Shown: positions 16,305 to 24,062, counted from the first letter of the stretch. The stretch: 42,142 nt of DNA from Streptomyces hilarionis (GCF_024539675.1 NZ_JAHHIT010000053.1:36542-78683); one strand, 5' to 3'. Numbers and translations are program-made. Notes: generated from the letters alone by a model not told the origin.

Positions 16305-17002
16305 ACCGAATGGGACTGGGCCTCGCGGTCGGGGCGGGCTACCTGCTCGGCCGCACCAGGAAACTGAAAATGGCGGTGGCCGTCGGATCGCTGGTGGCCG
16401 GCAAGCGGCTCAACCTGACGCCGAAGGGCATCGCCGACCTGGTCTCCCAGCAGCTGCGGGACAACCCGCAGTTCAAGGAGATCGGGGACCAGTTGCGTCA
16501 GGACCTGCGCGGAGTCGGCAAGGCCGCCTCCGGCGCCATGGTCGAGCGGCAGATCGACGCGCTCGCGGACCGGCTGCACGGCCGCACCGCCGAGGTCCGC
16601 GACCAGCTCGCCGGCGCCGTGCCCGGCAAGGGCCGCGGCAGGGACGACGAGGCCGACGACGAGCAGGACGACGACGTGGAGGCGGACGAGGAGTACGACG
16701 AGCCTCAGGACGCCGACTACGAGGACGAGGACGAGGACGAGGACGAGCCTCAGGACTCTGAGGAGGACGAGGAAGAGGAGGACGAGGAGCCGCCGAGGAA
16801 GCCCGCGGCGAAGAAGACGGCCAAGAAGGCGCCCGCGAAGAAGGCCCCTGCGAAGAAGGCGCCCGCCAAGAAGGCTCCGGCTCGCAGGACGGCCGCGAAG
16901 AAGACCGCGTCGGCCGGCAAGACGGCCGCGAAGACGGCGTCCCGGCCCGCCTCCGGCGGCAGCTCCGGCGCCCGCCGCCCGAAGGGAGGCGGTGACCGAT
17001 GA
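16301..17002 (+). CDS. gvpY: Gas vesicle protein GvpY-like
   Basis: A 233-residue protein found in streptomycete gvp clusters and often misannotated as DNA primase. It has three parts. The first is a conserved head (MGLGLAVGAGYLLGRTRKLK, then LVAGKRLNLTPKGIADLVSQ, about 1-110) with a short hydrophobic patch. The second is a strongly acidic Asp/Glu stretch of about 50 residues. The third is a histone-H1-like Lys/Ala/Pro tail (AKKAPAKKAPAKKAPAKKAP). Such a tail could bind polyanions or the acidic segments of GvpO and GvpZ; that is inference. Exact function is unknown. It overlaps its neighbours at both ends by ATGA. Confidence 0.88.
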   Translation: MNRMGLGLAVGAGYLLGRTRKLKMAVAVGSLVAGKRLNLTPKGIADLVSQQLRDNPQFKEIGDQLRQDLRGVGKAASGAMVERQIDALADRLHGRTAEVRDQLAGAVPGKGRGRDDEADDEQDDDVEADEEYDEPQDADYEDEDEDEDEPQDSEEDEEEEDEEPPRKPAAKKTAKKAPAKKAPAKKAPAKKAPARRTAAKKTASAGKTAAKTASRPASGGSSGARRPKGGGDR

Positions 17003-18180
17003 CCGACACCCTCGGATCCGCGAAGTCCGCGACCTCCGCCGCAGGTAAGGCGACCGGCGGCAACCCCCTCTCGGGCCTGGCCCAGAGCGAGGCGGCCGAC
17101 CGGCTCAAGGCGGAGGTGCAGGAGTACCTCGCCGCCCAGGCCACGCGTCTGCTCACCGGGGTGGGCAGCAAGCTCGGCGAGACCACGAACAAGCTCAACG
17201 ACATCGCCGAGGGCAACAGCCCCGGGTTCGCCAAACTCGCCCTGGACGGCGGCAAGAAGATCGCCGAGGGCAAGGGCCCGGTCCGCTCCGCGCTGGAGCT
17301 CGGCGCCTCGCGCGCCAAGGACAAGGTGACCGGCGCGCTGAAGAACCTCGGCGGCGGCAAGGGCGGCAAGGGCAAGAAGAGCGCGGGCAAGAAGCCGACC
17401 GTCATCATGGAGACGATCGACGTCGGCGTGCCGCTGCGCACCGCCTACGACCAGTGGACGCAGTACCAGGACTTCAGCACCTTCGCCAAGGGCGTCAAGA
17501 GCGCGAACCGCGCCGACGACACCACCAGCGACTGGCAGGCGAAGGTCTTCTGGTCCAACCGCAGCTGGAAGGCGAAGACCACCGAACAGGTGCCGGACGA
17601 CCGGATCGCCTGGACGTCGGAGGGCGCCAAGGGCACCACGAAGGGCGTCGTCTCCTTCCACGAGCTCGCCGAGAACCTGACCCGCATCCTGCTGGTCATC
17701 GAGTACTACCCGACGGGCCTCTTCGAGAAGACCGGCAACATCTGGCGCGCCCAGGGCCGACGTGCCCGCCTCGACCTGAAGAACTTCTCCCGCTTCATCA
17801 CCATCAAGGGTGAGGCGAAGGACGGCTGGCGCGGCGAGATCCGCGACGGCGAGGTCGTCCGCTCCCACGACGACGCGGTCGCCGAGGAGGAGGAGAACCG
17901 GGAGTCCGAGGAGCTCGACGAGAACGGCGAGCCCGACGAGGACGCCGAGGCGCGGGATGCCGCGGACGGCGGCCCGGAGGACGATGAGGAGTACGAGACC
18001 GAGGACGAGGGCCCGGACGCCGAGGACGTCGAGGAGGACGAGCCCGAGGCCGAGTACGAGGACGAAGAGGAGGAGGGTGAGCCCGAGGAGGCCGAGGGCG
18101 AGTACGAGGAGGCCGACGACGAGTACGAGGAGGAGCCCGAGCCCGAGTACGAGGACGCGAAGGGCGGGAGCCGGCGATGA
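16999..18180 (+). CDS. gvpZ: Gas vesicle cluster SRPBCC protein (GvpZ-like)
   Basis: A 393-residue protein with an N-terminal part rich in Ala/Gly/Lys (about 1-135). A START/polyketide-cyclase-like (SRPBCC) lipid-binding domain follows (about 136-280: IMETIDVGVPLRTAYDQWTQ, FWSNRSWKAKTTEQVPDDRI, LLVIEYYPTGLFEKTGNIWR). The last 110 or so residues are almost entirely acidic. Its position after gvpY matches gvpZ in the streptomycete order. SRPBCC domains hold hydrophobic ligands, so a role in handling hydrophobic GvpA subunits or membrane lipid is plausible but unproven. Its end overlaps gvpJ by ATGA. Confidence 0.88.
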   Translation: MTDTLGSAKSATSAAGKATGGNPLSGLAQSEAADRLKAEVQEYLAAQATRLLTGVGSKLGETTNKLNDIAEGNSPGFAKLALDGGKKIAEGKGPVRSALELGASRAKDKVTGALKNLGGGKGGKGKKSAGKKPTVIMETIDVGVPLRTAYDQWTQYQDFSTFAKGVKSANRADDTTSDWQAKVFWSNRSWKAKTTEQVPDDRIAWTSEGAKGTTKGVVSFHELAENLTRILLVIEYYPTGLFEKTGNIWRAQGRRARLDLKNFSRFITIKGEAKDGWRGEIRDGEVVRSHDDAVAEEEENRESEELDENGEPDEDAEARDAADGGPEDDEEYETEDEGPDAEDVEEDEPEAEYEDEEEEGEPEEAEGEYEEADDEYEEEPEPEYEDAKGGSRR

Positions 18181-18548
18181 GCATGTCGAGCCGGCTGCCG
18201 GAGCCGTACGGTCAGGGCGGCGGAGCCAATCTCGCCGACATCCTGGAACGCGTTCTCGACAAGGGCATCGTGATCGCGGGCGACATCCGGATCAACCTGC
18301 TCGACATCGAACTGCTCACCATCAAACTCCGCCTGATCGTCGCCTCCGTCGACAAGGCGAAGGAGATGGGCATCGACTGGTGGGAGACGGACCCGGCGCT
18401 GTCCTCCGGCGCCCGCCGCGACGAGCTCGCGCGTGAGAACGCCGAGCTGCGCGAACGGCTGGCACGGCTGGAGGAACTGGAGCTGGGCCGCGCCCCGGAG
18501 GACGCCCGGGAGTCCGGCTCCCGCGACGTCAGGAAGGAGTCGCCGTGA
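18177..18548 (+). CDS. gvpJ: Gas vesicle protein GvpJ (GvpA family)
   Basis: A 123-residue GvpA-like protein. The shell-fold core (NLADILERVLDKGIVIAGDI, RINLLDIELLTIKLRLIVAS, VDKAKEMGIDWW) is followed by a charged coiled-coil-like tail (ARENAELRERLARLEELELG). GvpJ is one of the minor GvpA homologues thought to form the conical tips or the nucleus of the vesicle. The ATG at 18177 overlaps gvpZ and the stop overlaps gvpL (GTGA at 18545-18548). Confidence 0.94.
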   Translation: MSMSSRLPEPYGQGGGANLADILERVLDKGIVIAGDIRINLLDIELLTIKLRLIVASVDKAKEMGIDWWETDPALSSGARRDELARENAELRERLARLEELELGRAPEDARESGSRDVRKESP

Positions 18549-19807
18549 CGGGGCTGCGATACGTCTACGCCGTCTGCCGTCCCTTCGGCGCGCCCTTGCA
18601 GTCGGCCCTCAAGGGGGTGGCGGGCGACCCGCCCCGGTTGCTCGGCCACCGCGGCCTGATCGCCGTGGTCAGCCACGTCCCCGAGGCGGACTTCGCCGAG
18701 GCGCCCCTGCACCGGCATCTGGAGGACCTCGACTGGCTGACCGAGACCGCCCGGGCCCACCAGCAGGTCATCGACGCGCTGACGGCCGTCACCACGCCGT
18801 TGCCGCTCCGGCTCGCCACGGTGTTCCGTGACGACAGCGGCGTCCGCGTGATGATGGAGGAGCGCGAGGCCGACTTCCTGCGCACCCTGGACCGGCTGGA
18901 GGGCCGGGTCGAGTGGGGCGTGAAGGTCTACGTGGAGCGTGAGCCCGAGGCCGCCTCCGAGCCGGCGGCGAAGCCCGCCTCCGGCCGGGACTACCTGCGC
19001 CGGCGGCGCATGGAGAGCAGGGCGCACGAGGACAGCTGGCAGCGGGCGGAGCGTTTCGCCGGCCGGCTGCACGCCACCCTGTCCGAGCACGCCGACGGCG
19101 CCCGGCTGCACGCGCCGCAGAACTCGGCCCTGTCCAAGGCGCCCGGACAGAACGTCCTGAACGCCGCCTACCTGGTGCCGCGCGCACAGTCCGAGGAATT
19201 CGTGGAACTCGTGGACCGCACGAAGGGCGAGGAGCCCGGGATGCGCGTCGAGCTCACCGGTCCCTGGGCCGCGTACTCCTTCGTGGACGACAGCGGGAAC
19301 GCGTCGGCGCAGGAGTCCCCGTCGGCGAGGGGGGCTCATGACCGTCGTGGAGCGCCGCGAGGTCGCCCTGGTGGACCTGCTCGACCGGCTGCTCGCCGGG
19401 GGAGTGGTCATCACGGGCGACATCACGCTGCGCATCGCGGACGTCGACCTCGTCCGCATCGACCTCAACGCCCTGATCAGCTCGGTCAACGAGCAGGTGC
19501 CCTCGCCCTTCGGGGAGTCGCCGTGACGGAGCGACGCAACCACATCGACCTCGAGCCCGACACCGTCGAGCGCGACCTGGTCAAACTGGTGCTGACCGTG
19601 GTGGAGCTGCTGCGCCAGCTGATGGAACGGCAGGCCCTGCGCCGCTTCGACCAGGGCGACCTGAACGAGGAGCAGGAGGAGCGCATCGGGCTCACCCTGA
19701 TGCTGCTCGACGACCGCATGACCGAGCTGCGCGAGCGGTACGGGCTGCGGCCCGAGGACCTCAATCTGGACCTCGGACCCCTCGGACCGCTGCTTCCCCG
19801 GGAGTGA
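18545..19807 (+). CDS. gvpL: GvpL, stop codon lost; frame runs on into gvpK
   Basis: Residues 1 to about 260 are a GvpF/L-family protein (LRYVYAVCRPFGAPL, LIAVVSHVPEADFAEAP, PLPLRLATVFRDDSGVRVMM, GRVEWGVKVYVERE, NVLNAAYLVPRAQSEEFVEL, LTGPWAAYSFVDDSG). GvpL should end by overlapping the gvpS ATG. Instead the frame passes the G-tract at 19329-19334 and reads gvpS out of frame as an Arg/Pro/Gly/His-rich linker of about 60 residues. It then continues in frame through gvpK, giving a 420-residue open frame. One extra G in the tract would produce Ser-stop in a perfect ATGA overlap. So this is either a 1-bp deletion (true or sequencing) or a genuine GvpL-GvpK fusion. Confidence 0.85.
   Translation: MTGLRYVYAVCRPFGAPLQSALKGVAGDPPRLLGHRGLIAVVSHVPEADFAEAPLHRHLEDLDWLTETARAHQQVIDALTAVTTPLPLRLATVFRDDSGVRVMMEEREADFLRTLDRLEGRVEWGVKVYVEREPEAASEPAAKPASGRDYLRRRRMESRAHEDSWQRAERFAGRLHATLSEHADGARLHAPQNSALSKAPGQNVLNAAYLVPRAQSEEFVELVDRTKGEEPGMRVELTGPWAAYSFVDDSGNASAQESPSARGAHDRRGAPRGRPGGPARPAARRGSGHHGRHHAAHRGRRPRPHRPQRPDQLGQRAGALALRGVAVTERRNHIDLEPDTVERDLVKLVLTVVELLRQLMERQALRRFDQGDLNEEQEERIGLTLMLLDDRMTELRERYGLRPEDLNLDLGPLGPLLPRE
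19329..19334 (+). other. G6 tract, likely frameshift site at the gvpL end
   Basis: Six G residues directly before ctcatga. Adding one G puts the TGA at 19339 in the gvpL frame and recreates the ATGA overlap with gvpS that is used throughout this cluster. Homopolymers of this kind are prone to slippage and to sequencing error. Confidence 0.6.
19338..19526 (+). CDS. gvpS: Gas vesicle protein GvpS (short GvpA-like)
   Basis: A 62-residue GvpA-family protein: VERREVALVDLLDRLLAGGV, then VITGDITLRIADVDLVRIDL and NALISSVNEQ. It has the helix-strand-strand-helix core of the shell proteins without a tail. It matches GvpS, which lies between gvpL and gvpK in streptomycetes. The ATG at 19338 lies wholly inside the readthrough frame of gvpL but in a different phase. 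Its codon use and protein resemblance show that this is the real frame here. The stop overlaps the gvpK GTG (GTGA at 19523-19526). Confidence 0.92.
   Translation: MTVVERREVALVDLLDRLLAGGVVITGDITLRIADVDLVRIDLNALISSVNEQVPSPFGESP
19523..19807 (+). CDS. gvpK: Gas vesicle protein GvpK
   Basis: A 94-residue GvpK protein: HIDLEPDTVERDLVKLVLTV, VELLRQLMERQALRRFDQGD, then LNEEQEERIGLTLMLLDDRM and LGLRPEDLNLDLGPLGPLLP-like end (GLRPEDLNLDLGPLGPLLP). GvpK is required for vesicle formation, probably in early assembly. The GTG at 19523 overlaps the gvpS stop and has a ggggag ribosome site, so GvpK can be made on its own even though its frame is also the end of the gvpL readthrough frame. It is the last gene of the cluster, and a strong hairpin follows. 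Confidence 0.94.
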   Translation: MTERRNHIDLEPDTVERDLVKLVLTVVELLRQLMERQALRRFDQGDLNEEQEERIGLTLMLLDDRMTELRERYGLRPEDLNLDLGPLGPLLPRE

Positions 19808-19867
19808 GCCCGTCCGGCGGGAGCCGGCGGCCCTCCCGGCGGCGGGCCGGCCCGGCGCCGGACGGGC
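19808..19867 (+). terminator. Terminator after the gvp cluster
   Basis: A 12-bp perfect stem (19808-19819 with 19856-19867) encloses a GC-rich inner region able to fold further. It begins immediately after the gvpK stop codon. Confidence 0.7.
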
Positions 19868-19876
19868 GAACCCGCG

Positions 19877-19922
19877 GAACGCGCGGATCAGCCGGTTCGG
19901 AACGCGCGGATCAGCCGGTTCG
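19877..19922. repeat. 23-bp tandem repeat, two copies plus a partial third
   Basis: The unit starting gaacgcgcggatcagccggt occupies 19877-19899 and 19900-19922 without mismatch. A shortened, diverged third copy (from 19923) runs into the last codons and stop of the methyltransferase gene. It lies between the convergent ends of gvpK and that gene. Confidence 0.9.
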
Positions 19923-19931
19923 GAACGCGGA

Positions 19932-20753
19932 TCAGGCGGGTTTCCGGCACAGGATCTCCCCGTGGAGGACGGCGAACCAGCCGTCCTCCCGCCGTCCCCA
20001 CTCCCGCCAGGCCGTCGCCACGGCGTCCAGCTGCTCCGTCGTGGCGTGTCCGCCGCGGGCGGCGAGCTCCGCGTAGGCCGACGCCACGGTGCGGTCGGCC
20101 CACAGGCCGCTCCACCAGGCCCGCTCCTCGGGGGTGCTGAAGGTCCAGGTGGAGGACGTGGCCGTGATCTCGGTGAACCCGGCGGCCAGCGCCCAGGACT
20201 TCAGCCGCCGCCCGGCGTCCGGCTCGCCGCCGTTGGCGCGGGCCACCCGCCGGTAGAGGTCCAGCCAGTCGTCCATGCCCCCGTCGGCGGGGTGCCAGGT
20301 CATCGCCGCGTAGTCCGAGTCGCGTACCGCGACGAAGCCGCCGGGCCTGGTCACCCGCAGCATCTCCCGCAGCGCCTGGACGGGATCGCCCACGTGCTGG
20401 AGCACCTGATGGGCGTGGACGACGCAGAACGTGTCGTCGGGGTGTTCGAGGGCGTGCACGTCCGCGACCGCGAAGTCGATGTTGGCCAGCCCCCGCTCGG
20501 CGGCCGTGGCGCGCGCCTGCTCCAGGATCCCGGGCGCGTGGTCGACGCCGGTGACGTGCCCGTCGGGGACCAGCGCGGCCAGGTCGGCGGTGATGGTGCC
20601 CGGGCCGCAGCCGATGTCCAGGATCCTCATGTGGGGCTTGAGCGAGCCGAGCAGATAGGCCGCGGAGTTGGCGGCGGTCCGCCAGGTGTGCGAACGCAGC
20701 ACGGACTCGTGGTGGCCGTGCGTGTAGACGGCGCTCTCCCGGGCTTTCGGCAT
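19932..20753 (-). CDS. Class I SAM-dependent methyltransferase
   Basis: A 273-residue methyltransferase of the UbiE/Methyltransf_25 type. Motif I (ILDIGCGPGTITADLA), motif II with the acidic ribose-binding Asp (VTGVDHAPGILEQA), VADVHALEHPDDTFCVVHAH, the post-motif LQHVGDPVQALREMLRVTRP and FVAVRDSDYAAMTWHP are all present. The C-terminal half forms a substrate cap (WWSGLWADRTVASAYAELAA). It may act on a small molecule; the substrate cannot be assigned. The ATG at 20753 follows an aaggggag site. It is divergent from the phosphatase gene and convergent with gvpK. Confidence 0.88.
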   Translation of the reverse strand: MPKARESAVYTHGHHESVLRSHTWRTAANSAAYLLGSLKPHMRILDIGCGPGTITADLAALVPDGHVTGVDHAPGILEQARATAAERGLANIDFAVADVHALEHPDDTFCVVHAHQVLQHVGDPVQALREMLRVTRPGGFVAVRDSDYAAMTWHPADGGMDDWLDLYRRVARANGGEPDAGRRLKSWALAAGFTEITATSSTWTFSTPEERAWWSGLWADRTVASAYAELAARGGHATTEQLDAVATAWREWGRREDGWFAVLHGEILCRKPA

Positions 20754-20804
20754 GACGGCTCCCCTTGTCGACGGACCGGGTCCGGCCCGGCCACCGCTGG
20801 CTCC

Positions 20805-20834
20805 ACGCTACGCCGACAGTCGGATGGTGAGACA
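20805..20834 (-). promoter_or_regulatory. Candidate promoter of the methyltransferase
   Basis: On the minus strand TGTCTC (20829-20834), an 18-bp spacer, and TAGCGT (20805-20810), 51 bp before the start at 20753. The -10 is good and the -35 weak. Confidence 0.35.
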
Positions 20835-21009
20835 GATCGTCCTGCGATATGGACTGACGGGTCGTCAAGTACGGTGTTCCGTGCGGTCGGCGCCGTCCGG
20901 CGGGGCCGCGGCCCGGCACGGGGGCCGACGACCGGGCCCCGCCCCCCACCGGTACCCTGAAGTGGCCGTTTCCGGCCCGGAGACGGTCCCGACACCGGAG
21001 GGTCCCCGC

Positions 21010-21669
21010 ATGCGACTGCTGCTCGTCCGTCACGGCCAGACCCCGGCCAACGTCGACTACCTCCTCGACACGGCCGTCCCCGGCCCGGGACTCACCGAGC
21101 TCGGCGCACGCCAGGCCGCCGCCCTGCCCGAGGCCCTGGCCGGCGAGGACGTCGAGGCCCTCTACGCCTCCACCCTCGTGCGCACCCGGCTCACGGCCGC
21201 GCCGCTGGCCGCCGCCCGCGGCCTCGACGTCGTCGTGCGCGACGGGGTGCGGGAGATCTCCGCCGGAGACATGGAGGGGCTGCGCGGCGACACGGAGCAC
21301 GGCGCGCTGTACATGCGCACGGCGTTCGCCTGGGCGGCGGGCGAGACGGACCTGCGCATGCCCGGCGGCGAGAGCGGGACCGAGTTCCTCGCCCGCTACG
21401 ACGCCGTGGTCGCCGAGATCGCGGCGAGCGGCGCGCGGACCGTCGTGCTGGTCAGCCACGGCGCCGCGATCCGCACCTGGGCGGCGGCCCGCGCCCACAA
21501 CGTCGACGTCCCCTTCGCCGCGGCCCACCGCCTCGCCAACACCGGCACGGTCGTGCTGGAGGGCTCGCCCGCGGACGGCTGGAAGGCGCTGTCCTGGGCG
21601 GGCGCCACGGTGGCGCCCGCCGGGCAGGGCGGACCGGCCGGGCAGCCCCTCGAGGGCGCCGGCGGCTGA
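21010..21669 (+). CDS. Histidine phosphatase family (phosphoglycerate-mutase-like) protein
   Basis: A 219-residue histidine phosphatase. The phosphohistidine motif VRHGQT is at residues 6-11, followed by the second active-site Arg (YASTLVRTRLTAAPLA), the acid segment VREISAGDMEGL, and the second catalytic His in LVSHGAAIRTWAAAR. Members remove phosphate from sugars, cofactor intermediates or proteins. The substrate is not evident. The ATG at 21010 gives the usual start immediately before the first beta strand (MRLLLVRHG), with the ribosome site ggaggg about 8 bp upstream. It stands alone between the methyltransferase and the ABC-F gene. Confidence 0.92.
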   Translation: MRLLLVRHGQTPANVDYLLDTAVPGPGLTELGARQAAALPEALAGEDVEALYASTLVRTRLTAAPLAAARGLDVVVRDGVREISAGDMEGLRGDTEHGALYMRTAFAWAAGETDLRMPGGESGTEFLARYDAVVAEIAASGARTVVLVSHGAAIRTWAAARAHNVDVPFAAAHRLANTGTVVLEGSPADGWKALSWAGATVAPAGQGGPAGQPLEGAGG

Positions 21670-21731
21670 CCGGCGGGGCCGGCCGCGCTTCCCCGGCCTG
21701 CGCCGACATCGGTCCGCCGGGTGGATATCGG

Positions 21732-21762
21732 TTTGCCGCGGGCGGCGGGGGGCCCGCAGAAT
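21732..21762 (+). promoter_or_regulatory. Candidate promoter giving a near-leaderless ABC-F message
   Basis: TTGCCG (21733-21738) and CAGAAT (21757-21762) are separated by 18 bp. The -10 ends 8 bp before the ATG at 21771, and no ribosome site is seen. Transcription would begin at or close to the start codon. Confidence 0.4.
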
Positions 21763-21770
21763 GCGTCCTC

Positions 21771-23390
21771 ATGGGACATCTGGAAGCCGCGCATCTCGAG
21801 TACCACCTCCCCGACGGGAGGGCGCTGCTCGGCGACGTCTCCTTCCGGGTGGGCGAAGGGGCCGTCGTGGCCCTGGTCGGTCCCAACGGCGCCGGCAAGA
21901 CCACCCTGCTCCGGCTGATCTCGGGGGAGCTGAAACCGCACGGGGGAACCGTCACGGTGAGCGGCGGCCTGGGCGTGATGCGCCAGTTCGTGGGCTCGGT
22001 ACGGGACGAGACGACCGTCCGCGACCTGCTGGTGTCCGTCGCCTCGCCCCGCATCCGCGAGGCCGCGAAGGCCGTCGACGAGGCCGAGCACGCGATCATG
22101 ACCGTCGACGACGAGGCCGCCCAACTGTCCTACGCGCAGGCCCTCTCCGACTGGGCGGAGGCGCGCGGCTACGAGTCCGAGACGCTGTGGGACATGTGCA
22201 CCACGGCCGCCCTCGGCGTCCCCTACGACAAGGCCCAGTTCCGCCTCGTGCGCACGCTGTCCGGCGGTGAGCAGAAGCGCCTCGTGCTGGAGGCGCTGCT
22301 GCGCGGCCACGACGAGGTGCTCCTCCTCGACGAGCCCGACAACTATCTCGACGTGCCCGGCAAGCGGTGGCTGGAGGAGCGGCTCGCGGAGACGCGCAAG
22401 ACGGTTCTGTTCGTCTCCCACGACCGCGAACTCCTCTCCCGCGCCGCCGAGAAGATCGTCTCCGTCGAGCCCGGTCCGGCCGGCGCCGACGCCTGGGTGC
22501 ACGGCGGCGGCTTCGCCACCTACCACGAGGCCCGGCGCGAACGCTTCGCCCGCTTCGAGGAGTTGCGCCGCCGCTGGGACGAGAAGCACGCCCAGCTGAA
22601 GAAGCTCGTGCTGAGCCTGCGGCAGGCGGCCTCGATCAGCCACGAGCTGGCCTCGCGCTACCAGGCCGCCCAGACCAGGCTGCGCAAGTTCGAGGAGGCC
22701 GGTCCGCCGCCGGAGCCGCCCCGCGAGCAGGACATCACGATGCGCCTCAAGGGCGGCCGCACCGGCGTGCGCGCCGTCACCTGCGAGGGGCTCGAACTCA
22801 CCGGCCTGATGAAGCCCTTCGACCTGGAGGTCTTCTACGGCGAGCGGGTCGCCGTCCTCGGCTCCAACGGGTCGGGCAAGTCCCACTTCCTGCGGCTGCT
22901 GGCCGGCGAGGACGTGGCGCACACGGGACAATGGAAGCTCGGCGCTCGCGTGGTGCCCGGGCACTTCGCCCAGACCCACGCCCACCCCGAGCTCCAGGGC
23001 CGCACCCTGCTGGACATCCTGTGGAGCGAGCACTCCCAGGACCGGGGCGCGGCGATGTCCCGGCTGCGCCGCTACGAGCTGACCCAGCAGGCGGAACAGA
23101 CCTTCGACCGGCTGTCCGGCGGCCAGCAGGCCCGGTTCCAGATCCTGCTGCTCGAACTTCAGGGCGTCACGGCGCTCCTTCTCGACGAGCCCACCGACAA
23201 CCTCGACCTGGAGTCCGCCGAAGCGTTGCAGGAGGGCCTGGAGGCCTTCGACGGGACGGTGCTGGCCGTCACCCACGACCGCTGGTTCGCCCGCTCCTTC
23301 GACCGCTACCTGGTCTTCGGCAGCGACGGCCGGGTCCGGGAGACCGCGGAGCCGGTGTGGGACGAGCGGCGCGTGGAGCGGGCCCGCTAG
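21771..23390 (+). CDS. ABC-F family ATPase (ribosome-associated)
   Basis: A 539-residue protein with two ABC ATPase domains and no membrane segments. Domain 1 has Walker A GPNGAGKTT, signature LSGGEQKR and Walker B LLLDEPDNYLD. A charged helical linker (about residues 255-315) follows. Domain 2 has GSNGSGKSH, LSGGQQAR and LLLDEPTDNLD. Domain 2's Walker A ends in Ser-His rather than Thr/Ser-Thr. ABC-F proteins bind the ribosomal E site and adjust translation. Some protect against macrolides, lincosamides or pleuromutilins, and others respond to energy state. The sequence alone does not show whether this one gives resistance. The start lacks a ribosome site, as in leaderless messages. Confidence 0.92.
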   Translation: MGHLEAAHLEYHLPDGRALLGDVSFRVGEGAVVALVGPNGAGKTTLLRLISGELKPHGGTVTVSGGLGVMRQFVGSVRDETTVRDLLVSVASPRIREAAKAVDEAEHAIMTVDDEAAQLSYAQALSDWAEARGYESETLWDMCTTAALGVPYDKAQFRLVRTLSGGEQKRLVLEALLRGHDEVLLLDEPDNYLDVPGKRWLEERLAETRKTVLFVSHDRELLSRAAEKIVSVEPGPAGADAWVHGGGFATYHEARRERFARFEELRRRWDEKHAQLKKLVLSLRQAASISHELASRYQAAQTRLRKFEEAGPPPEPPREQDITMRLKGGRTGVRAVTCEGLELTGLMKPFDLEVFYGERVAVLGSNGSGKSHFLRLLAGEDVAHTGQWKLGARVVPGHFAQTHAHPELQGRTLLDILWSEHSQDRGAAMSRLRRYELTQQAEQTFDRLSGGQQARFQILLLELQGVTALLLDEPTDNLDLESAEALQEGLEAFDGTVLAVTHDRWFARSFDRYLVFGSDGRVRETAEPVWDERRVERAR

Positions 23391-23560
23391 CGGACCGGGA
23401 CGGCCCTCGGCGAGGCCCGGGGGCCGGAATGTTCGTACAGTGGAGGCAGGAGGGCGAGACCCATGGCTCCCTCCCGGACGCCGCTCGGGGCAGTGCCGGT
23501 GGCGATCCCGGGGGCGGGTACCCGAAGCGTACGGACGACCACGACGAGCGGGGCACCACG

Positions 23561-23860
23561 ATGACCGGAGTCGACCCGGACCGGCTGGACGACCAGCAGC
23601 TGATGAAAGAGCTGGAGACGATCCACCGCACGCGCCACGACACGCTGCTGTACGGCTCGAACGACGCGCTGCGCGCCCACAACGACCGCATGGCCCGGCT
23701 GGAGGGCGAGTACCTGCGCCGCAACCCGAGCCGTTTCGTCTCGCCGGGCCGCACACGCGAGGGCGCCCGGGAGCGGAAGGCCGGGGCGGACGGCCGCGGC
23801 GCGGCGACCGCTCCGGTCGGCAAGTGGGGGCCGGGAACGACGGCCGGCCCCGGCGCCTGA
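23561..23860 (+). CDS. DUF6158 family small protein
   Basis: A 99-residue protein with a helical charged core (RLDDQQLMKELETIHRTRHD, TLLYGSNDALRAHNDRMARL, EGEYLRRNPSR) and a Gly/Ala-rich disordered end. It fits, from memory, the actinobacterial family DUF6158, of unknown function. The ATG at 23561 is chosen at the start of homology. A GGGTAC element lies 40 bp upstream (23516-23521) but lacks a matching -35. Strong hairpin downstream. Confidence 0.75.
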   Translation: MTGVDPDRLDDQQLMKELETIHRTRHDTLLYGSNDALRAHNDRMARLEGEYLRRNPSRFVSPGRTREGARERKAGADGRGAATAPVGKWGPGTTAGPGA

Positions 23861-23928
23861 CCGAGGCTCCGGCCCGCCCCTCCCGCAGCCTCGCTTGCCC
23901 CGGCCGGCCGTGACCGCCCTGGCCGCGA

Positions 23929-23970
23929 CGAGGCGCCGGTGAGGGATCCACGTCCCTCACCGGCGCCTCG
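23929..23970. terminator. Bidirectional hairpin terminator
   Basis: An 18-bp perfect stem (23929-23946 with 23953-23970) and a 6-base loop (tccacg), between the convergent DUF6158 and DJ-1/PfpI genes. Confidence 0.88.
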
Positions 23971-24013
23971 CTCCGTTCCGGCCGCCCTGGTGGCCTTGTC
24001 CCCGGCGCCCCTT

Positions 24014-24062
24014 TCCTGAGGCTCCGGAGGCGTCCGTCTCCTGAGGCTCCGGAGGCGTCCGT
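24014..24062. repeat. 24-bp direct repeat, two copies one base apart
   Basis: The unit beginning tcctgaggctccggaggcgt is at 24014-24037 and 24039-24062. Each contains the palindrome ctccggag. The second copy ends in the last base of the DJ-1/PfpI stop codon, so the pair is a local tandem duplication in the 3' flank. Confidence 0.85.

Noticed and set aside
16640..16980. Repetitive DNA in gvpY that could suggest a tandem-repeat locus
   Set aside because: It is coding for acidic and Lys/Ala/Pro segments. Variation follows codons, so it is described with the gene.
16301..17002. Annotation of gvpY as DNA primase
   Set aside because: No primase motif is visible. The similarity comes from low-complexity charged residues, and the gene sits in the gvp cluster.
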